Source: Chitinophagaceae bacterium
GTDB lineage: Bacteria; Bacteroidota; Bacteroidia; Chitinophagales; Chitinophagaceae
Length of the DNA stretch: 9,232 nucleotides
Direction: 5' to 3'
Assembly: GCA_009996555.1 (NCBI GenBank)
Contig: JAACZX010000065.1
Location: forward strand, 1-9,232
Shown: positions 6,094 to 9,232 of the stretch, piece by piece
Layout: each line of letters starts with the position of its first letter
Position numbering within the stretch: position 1 is the stretch's first letter
The notes under the pieces: generated by a model
What the model saw: only the letters and a program-made list of their open reading frames with translations
Databases searched by the model: none
Told to the model about the DNA's origin: nothing
Translations under genes and position numbers: made by a program

Positions 6094-6150
6094 ATGAGTT
6101 ATGAGTGATGAATAATGAGTTGTCAATGGTGAATTGTGAATGGTCAATTG
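6094..6150. repeat. Degenerate 7-bp tandem repeat
   Basis: Eight heptamers in phase with one extra G in the middle: ATGAGTT, ATGAGTG, ATGAATA, ATGAGTT (6094-6121), then G, then TCAATGG, TGAATTG, TGAATGG, TCAATTG (6123-6150). It occupies most of the gap between the lactonase stop (6172) and the dehydrogenase ATG (6089), so it would lie in the dehydrogenase leader on the minus-strand transcript. Confidence 0.75.
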
Positions 6151-6171
6151 TTTGAACATTCGAATAAACAT

Positions 6172-6999
6172 TTACAGTTGATAAAATTTAATTGCGTTGC
6201 TGCTGAAAACTTTTTGCTGATCTTCCAATGAGAAAGATGCAAAATAGTGTTGTACTGTTTCGAGCCATTTGTTGTAGGAAGATGCAACCAGGCAAACCGG
6301 CCAATCGCTGCCAAACATGATGCGGTCATTACCAAAGCTTTCAACCACTACATCAATGTATGGTTTCAGTTGATCGGCTGTCCATGTTTTCCAATCGGCT
6401 TCTGTAACCATACCACTGATTTTGCAATACACATGGTTGTGTTGTGCAAGCTGCTGCATGCCTGCTTTCCATTCGTCAATTTTTCCATCTTTGATGGTTG
6501 GCTTTGCAACGTGATCCACAACAAAACGCTGCTGCGGAAATTGCTTTGCCAATTGCAAGGCAGCTTCAAGATGTTGTGGAAAGATGAGTATGTCATACGC
6601 AAAGCCAAATTGATTCAGCTTGCTGATGCCGTTGAGAAAATCTTTCTGCAACATGAACGAAGGTTCTTCACCCTGCAACACATGACGAAAACCTTTCAGT
6701 TTGCTGAACTGTTGATAATGCTGCAACCGTTCTTCAATGTTGCTGCTGCGCAGATCAACCCAACCCACAACGCCTTTTATAAAATCGTTTTTTGCAGCAA
6801 GCTCCAGCAGCCAGTCTGTTTCAGTTTCTGTTTGATCGGCCTGCACTGCTACACAGCCCTGTACTTTATTTTCTTTCAGTACAACAGCAAGGTCGCCGGG
6901 TAAAAAGTCTTTGCGGATCACCTGCATCTCATCGTTGATCCAGCTGTAATTCACCGGATCGTATTTCCAGAAATGCTGGTGTGTATCAATGATTGCCAT
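6172..6999 (-). CDS. L-fuconolactone hydrolase, COG3618 amidohydrolase family (predicted)
   Basis: Cytoplasmic 275-residue amidohydrolase-superfamily protein predicted to open L-fucono-lactone to L-fuconate. Seen in sequence: Ile-Asp-Thr-His7-Gln-His9-Phe-Trp at the N-terminus (metal-binding His-x-His), Asp-x-Arg and Gly-Phe-Arg-His strands in the middle, Val-Val-Asp-His-Val-Ala-Lys-Pro, and Phe-Gly-Ser-Asp232-Trp-Pro-Val-Cys near the end, the hallmark of COG3618 lactonases. The ATG at 6999 overlaps the TGA stop of the mutarotase gene by one base (TGATG), which points to translational coupling; a GTG one codon earlier is possible but less likely. L-fuconolactonases and L-rhamnonolactonases belong to this same family; the fucosidase and fucose permease around it favour fucose. 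No signal peptide is seen, which fits an intracellular route after uptake by FucP. Confidence 0.85.
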   Translation of the reverse strand: MAIIDTHQHFWKYDPVNYSWINDEMQVIRKDFLPGDLAVVLKENKVQGCVAVQADQTETETDWLLELAAKNDFIKGVVGWVDLRSSNIEERLQHYQQFSKLKGFRHVLQGEEPSFMLQKDFLNGISKLNQFGFAYDILIFPQHLEAALQLAKQFPQQRFVVDHVAKPTIKDGKIDEWKAGMQQLAQHNHVYCKISGMVTEADWKTWTADQLKPYIDVVVESFGNDRIMFGSDWPVCLVASSYNKWLETVQHYFASFSLEDQQKVFSSNAIKFYQL

Positions 7000-7337
7000 C
7001 ACGAATGTTTTAAATCAAATATTTTTTTCATCAGCAACCACTTCTCTCCCGCCTTTGCTGTGGGTAGTGCCTGCTGGTAATTCCACATCAGCGTTTCCCA
7101 CTCTTGCACTTTTTCATTGGCAGTATCAGCAGCGGCTTTTGCTTCAAACGAAAATGAAGCGGTTGTTTCCATGATCATGAACAAACGGTTTTCGATGCGA
7201 TAAATTTCCATGCTCACAATGCCCGAGTCTTTAATGGATGCTTCAATTTCCGGCCATACACGTTGGTGGTATTGCTCATATTCTTCAATAAGCTGTGGAT
7301 CGTTTTTTAAGTCACATGCAAGACAATAACGTTTCAT
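6999..7337 (-). CDS. RhaM/DUF718-family sugar mutarotase, probably acting on L-fucose
   Basis: A 112-residue protein of the L-rhamnose mutarotase family (COG3254), dimeric alpha-beta barrel proteins that interconvert alpha and beta anomers of 6-deoxy sugars. The key block Glu-Gln-Tyr-His24-Gln-x-Val-Trp28-Pro29-Glu30-Ile-Glu corresponds to the catalytic-histidine segment of E. coli RhaM (His22, then Trp-Pro-Glu-Leu-Glu). The later Trp-Glu-x-x-Met-Trp region and the Trp-Leu-Leu-Met-Lys-Lys-Ile-Phe end also fit. Family length is about 104-115 residues, so it is complete. No rhamnose isomerase, kinase or aldolase gene is near; the cluster is for fucose, and related mutarotases occur in oxidative fucose clusters of Xanthomonas and Burkholderia, so fucose is the inferred substrate. 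It starts 14 bp after the fucP stop and its own stop overlaps the lactonase start, so the three genes form one tight operon block. Confidence 0.87.
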   Translation of the reverse strand: MKRYCLACDLKNDPQLIEEYEQYHQRVWPEIEASIKDSGIVSMEIYRIENRLFMIMETTASFSFEAKAAADTANEKVQEWETLMWNYQQALPTAKAGEKWLLMKKIFDLKHS

Positions 7338-7351
7338 AAAAACAATTTTTA

Positions 7352-8623
7352 TTAATGTGCAGAGCTAACTTTTACTGCAGCTTTTTTTAATTGTGTTGCA
7401 CCATAATAAGCGATTACTGCAAAGCAAATGAGAGGAACAATGTATGCGATCTGAATGTTGCCGCCATTCGCATCACTCAACTGCCCCATCAATACCGGGA
7501 ACAACGCACCGCCCACAATCGACATCACAATGAACGAAGAAGCGATCTTGCTTTCTTCACCCAGGCCATCAATACCCAATGCAAAAATGGTAGGGAACAT
7601 AATACTCATAAAGAACGGTACGGCCATCATTGCATACACCGCAATACTTCCTTTGCTCATAATGGCAACAGCAAGCAATGCAACATTGATCAACGCATAT
7701 ACGCTTAATAATGCAGCTGGTTTAAAATAACGCATGAGGAAAGTTCCTACAAAACGACCAGCCATAAAGCCAACCATAGCTATCGAACCCCACATATAAG
7801 CAGCTTCTTTTTCACCTACATTCATTGTGTATTTTGAAAAGCGGATAAAGAAACTGCCCACCCCTACCTGTGCACCCACATAAAAGAATTGCGCAATCAC
7901 TGCCCAACGGAAATGTTTAAAACGGAATACACGGAATGAAAACTCTGATTTGCCGTCTTCTGTATGCTTTTCTTGAATTTCAGGAAGCTTGATTAATGCA
8001 AACAAAATAAGGATCACCAATACAACCGTACCAATAACGATGTAAGGCATTTTGATGGTGCCTGCTTCAAAGCTGAGATAAGATTGTAACTGGTCGGCAG
8101 ACATTTGATTTAACTCCGCTTCAGTATGTTCAATACCTGATAGAATAAACTTACCACCAATAAGCGGTGCTATGAACGCTCCAACACCATTGAATGATTG
8201 TGCAAGATTTAAGCGACGGGTAGCGCCCTCTTCATCACCTAACTTGGTGATGTATGGATTGGCAATCGTTTCAAGAAAAGTTGCCCCTGCCGCCATTACA
8301 AACAATGCAGCAAGAAAGAAACTGTAACTTCTTGCAGAAGCAGCTGGAATAAACAGATAGGCGCCAATACAATACAGGATCAAACCAACAAGAATCCCTT
8401 TTTTATAGCCATACTTATGCATGAACCATCCTGCAGGAATTGCAACAAGAAAATAACCGAAGTAAACTGATGAATCGATTAAGGCACTTTCTGTATCTGT
8501 AAGCGTACATGCTTTCTTCAGGTGCGGAATCAAGATCGGGTTGATGTTGTGTAGAAAAGCCCAGAGAAAGAAAAGGCTGGTTACCATAATAAAGGCAACC
8601 AAAAAAGATTGTTTTGATTTCAT
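7352..8623 (-). CDS. fucP: L-fucose:proton symporter, FucP-type MFS permease
   Basis: A 423-residue, 12-helix inner-membrane transporter of the FHS/FucP group of the major facilitator superfamily. The N-terminal block Ser-Leu-Phe-Phe-Leu-Trp-Ala aligns gap-free with E. coli FucP as I recall it, as do Phe-Gly-Tyr-Phe in helix 2, Leu-Glu118-Thr-x-Ala-Asn-Pro in helix 4 (E. coli Glu135), Arg-Leu-Asn-Leu-Ala-Gln-x-Phe-Asn in helix 5, Ala-Gln-Phe-x-Tyr-Val-Gly-Ala-Gln in helix 7 and Ser-Phe-Ile-Val-Met in helix 10. The position of E. coli Asp46, needed for fucose/proton coupling, is Pro29 here; an Asp50 appears where E. coli has Gln67. The ATG at 8623 is chosen over a TTG two codons upstream. The substrate is inferred from the family and from the fucosidase and fucose-oxidation genes; a related 6-deoxy or hexose sugar cannot be ruled out. 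A strong hairpin lies 29 bp upstream. Confidence 0.9.
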   Translation of the reverse strand: MKSKQSFLVAFIMVTSLFFLWAFLHNINPILIPHLKKACTLTDTESALIDSSVYFGYFLVAIPAGWFMHKYGYKKGILVGLILYCIGAYLFIPAASARSYSFFLAALFVMAAGATFLETIANPYITKLGDEEGATRRLNLAQSFNGVGAFIAPLIGGKFILSGIEHTEAELNQMSADQLQSYLSFEAGTIKMPYIVIGTVVLVILILFALIKLPEIQEKHTEDGKSEFSFRVFRFKHFRWAVIAQFFYVGAQVGVGSFFIRFSKYTMNVGEKEAAYMWGSIAMVGFMAGRFVGTFLMRYFKPAALLSVYALINVALLAVAIMSKGSIAVYAMMAVPFFMSIMFPTIFALGIDGLGEESKIASSFIVMSIVGGALFPVLMGQLSDANGGNIQIAYIVPLICFAVIAYYGATQLKKAAVKVSSAH

Positions 8624-8652
8624 ATGCAAGTGGTCGTTCTGTTTTATTATTA

Positions 8653-8690
8653 AATTAAAGCGTCTGATAATTTTATCAGACGCTTTAATT
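8653..8690 (-). terminator. Strong hairpin between the FAH-family gene and fucP
   Basis: A perfect palindrome (AATTAAAGCGTCTGATAA and its complement, arms 8653-8669 and 8674-8690, 17 bp, 4-nt loop) begins 2 bp after the upstream gene's stop and is followed on the minus strand by a U-rich but interrupted stretch (TTAATAATAAAAC). It looks like an intrinsic terminator or a partial terminator/mRNA-stabilising structure within the operon, since only 29 bp remain before the fucP ATG. On the + strand it is followed by GTTTATTTTT, but no + strand gene leads into it. Confidence 0.7.
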
Positions 8691-8692
8691 GT

Positions 8693-9232
8693 TTATTTTT
8701 TAAATGCAACAACAGTCTGCTTCGATGTTCCTAAACCATCAATACCCAGCTCCATTACATCACCAGGTTTAAGATAAACCTGCGGATTCAAACCCAGGCC
8801 AACGCCTGCAGGCGTACCGGTTGAAATAATATCACCAGGTAACAGCGTCATAAATTTGCTTACATAAGAAATAAGCACCGGAATATTAAAGATGAGGTTG
8901 GCTGTTGAACCATCCTGCATTTTTTCACCGTTGAGTGTTAGCCACAAACGCAGATTGTGTACATCTTCCACTTCATCTTTTGTCAGCAGCCATGGGCCAA
9001 TCGGCGCAAACGTATCGCAACCTTTTCCTTTATCCCATGTGCCGCCACGTTCCAGCTGAAATTCACGTTCGCTGATATCGTTGTGCAAGCAATAACCTGC
9101 AACATAGTCCATCGCTTCCGATTCTTCAACATACGATGCTTTTTTACCAATTACCACAGCAAGCTCCACTTCCCAATCTGTTTTTACAGAATCACGTGGA
9201 ATCATCACTTCATCATTGGGGCCGATCAACGC
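8693..9232 (-). CDS. Fumarylacetoacetate hydrolase-family enzyme, N-terminus missing; probable 2,4-diketo-3-deoxy-L-fuconate hydrolase
   Basis: The frame is open through the right edge, so the start lies outside and 179 C-terminal residues are present, most of the FAH catalytic domain. Visible motifs, numbered within the fragment: Asp-Trp-Glu21-Val-Glu23-Leu-Ala-Val-Val-Ile-Gly and Asn-Asp52-Ile-Ser-Glu-Arg, whose Glu, Glu and Asp are the divalent-metal ligands of the family; Lys-Gly-Lys-Gly-x-Asp-Thr-Phe-Ala-Pro-Ile-Gly-Pro-Trp; and Leu-Pro-Gly-Asp-Ile-Ile-Ser-Thr-Gly-Thr-Pro-Ala-Gly-Val-Gly. The family splits carbon-carbon bonds of diketo acids. Next to fucose dehydrogenase and lactonase genes the likely reaction is cleavage of 2,4-diketo-3-deoxy-L-fuconate to pyruvate and L-lactate, the last step of the oxidative fucose route. 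Similar proteins are often annotated as ureidoglycolate lyase or as isomerases of aromatic degradation; the context argues against these. It is upstream of fucP on the same strand. Confidence 0.85.
   Translation of the reverse strand, partial: ALIGPNDEVMIPRDSVKTDWEVELAVVIGKKASYVEESEAMDYVAGYCLHNDISEREFQLERGGTWDKGKGCDTFAPIGPWLLTKDEVEDVHNLRLWLTLNGEKMQDGSTANLIFNIPVLISYVSKFMTLLPGDIISTGTPAGVGLGLNPQVYLKPGDVMELGIDGLGTSKQTVVAFKK

Noticed and set aside
6247..6903. Long open frame on the + strand opposite the lactonase gene
   Set aside because: No recognisable motif, Cys/His/Phe-rich composition typical of an antisense shadow, and the minus-strand gene is clearly real.
6999..7337. Rhamnose pathway assignment from the RhaM-like mutarotase
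   Set aside because: No rhamnose isomerase, kinase or aldolase is present, while a fucosidase and FucP-type permease are in the same cluster.

Overview
The window looks like chromosomal DNA of a Bacteroidota bacterium, most likely of the Chitinophagaceae type. The reasons are the moderately AT-rich composition, the lack of clear Shine-Dalgarno sequences, the style of the exported thioredoxin-fold proteins and of the YkuD_2-type L,D-transpeptidase, and a fucose permease that resembles Bacteroidota rather than enterobacterial FucP. Family assignments come from motif recognition and remembered homologues, not database searches. No tRNA, rRNA, CRISPR array, insertion sequence or phage gene is visible.

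Left part (1-3640), housekeeping and envelope genes. On the + strand lie the C-terminal end of a YihY/BrkB-family membrane protein and an exported thioredoxin-like protein. They meet a minus-strand pair (trmH, then a TlpA-like thioredoxin) head-on at a perfect 15-bp bidirectional terminator that runs into the TlpA stop codon. Upstream of trmH on the minus strand is a peptidoglycan pair: a YkuD_2 L,D-transpeptidase followed by an M23 lipoprotein. A 108-bp imperfect inverted repeat separates the M23 gene from trmH.

Right part (3781-9232), all minus strand: a cluster for oxidative (non-phosphorylated) use of L-fucose. In transcription order it holds a fumarylacetoacetate-hydrolase-family enzyme (cut by the window edge), a strong hairpin, the permease fucP, an RhaM-like mutarotase, a COG3618 L-fuconolactonase, an SDR L-fucose dehydrogenase and an exported GH29 alpha-L-fucosidase, closed by a terminator. 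The proposed flow is: the exported fucosidase releases L-fucose, FucP imports it with protons, the mutarotase interconverts anomers, the dehydrogenase forms the lactone, the lactonase gives L-fuconate, and after dehydration and a second oxidation (genes not in the window, perhaps upstream beyond 9232) the FAH-family hydrolase yields pyruvate and L-lactate.

The points most worth a second look are: the SDR has Asn where the catalytic Lys of the YxxxK motif belongs; the permease has Pro in place of the essential Asp46 of E. coli FucP, with a new Asp one helix further on; two copies of an 8-bp-phased, directional inverted repeat sit in intergenic gaps, one of which would fold almost completely as + strand RNA; an eight-unit degenerate 7-bp tandem repeat lies inside the fucose cluster; and a terminator-like hairpin sits 29 bp before fucP. 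I see no wholly new multi-gene system here.
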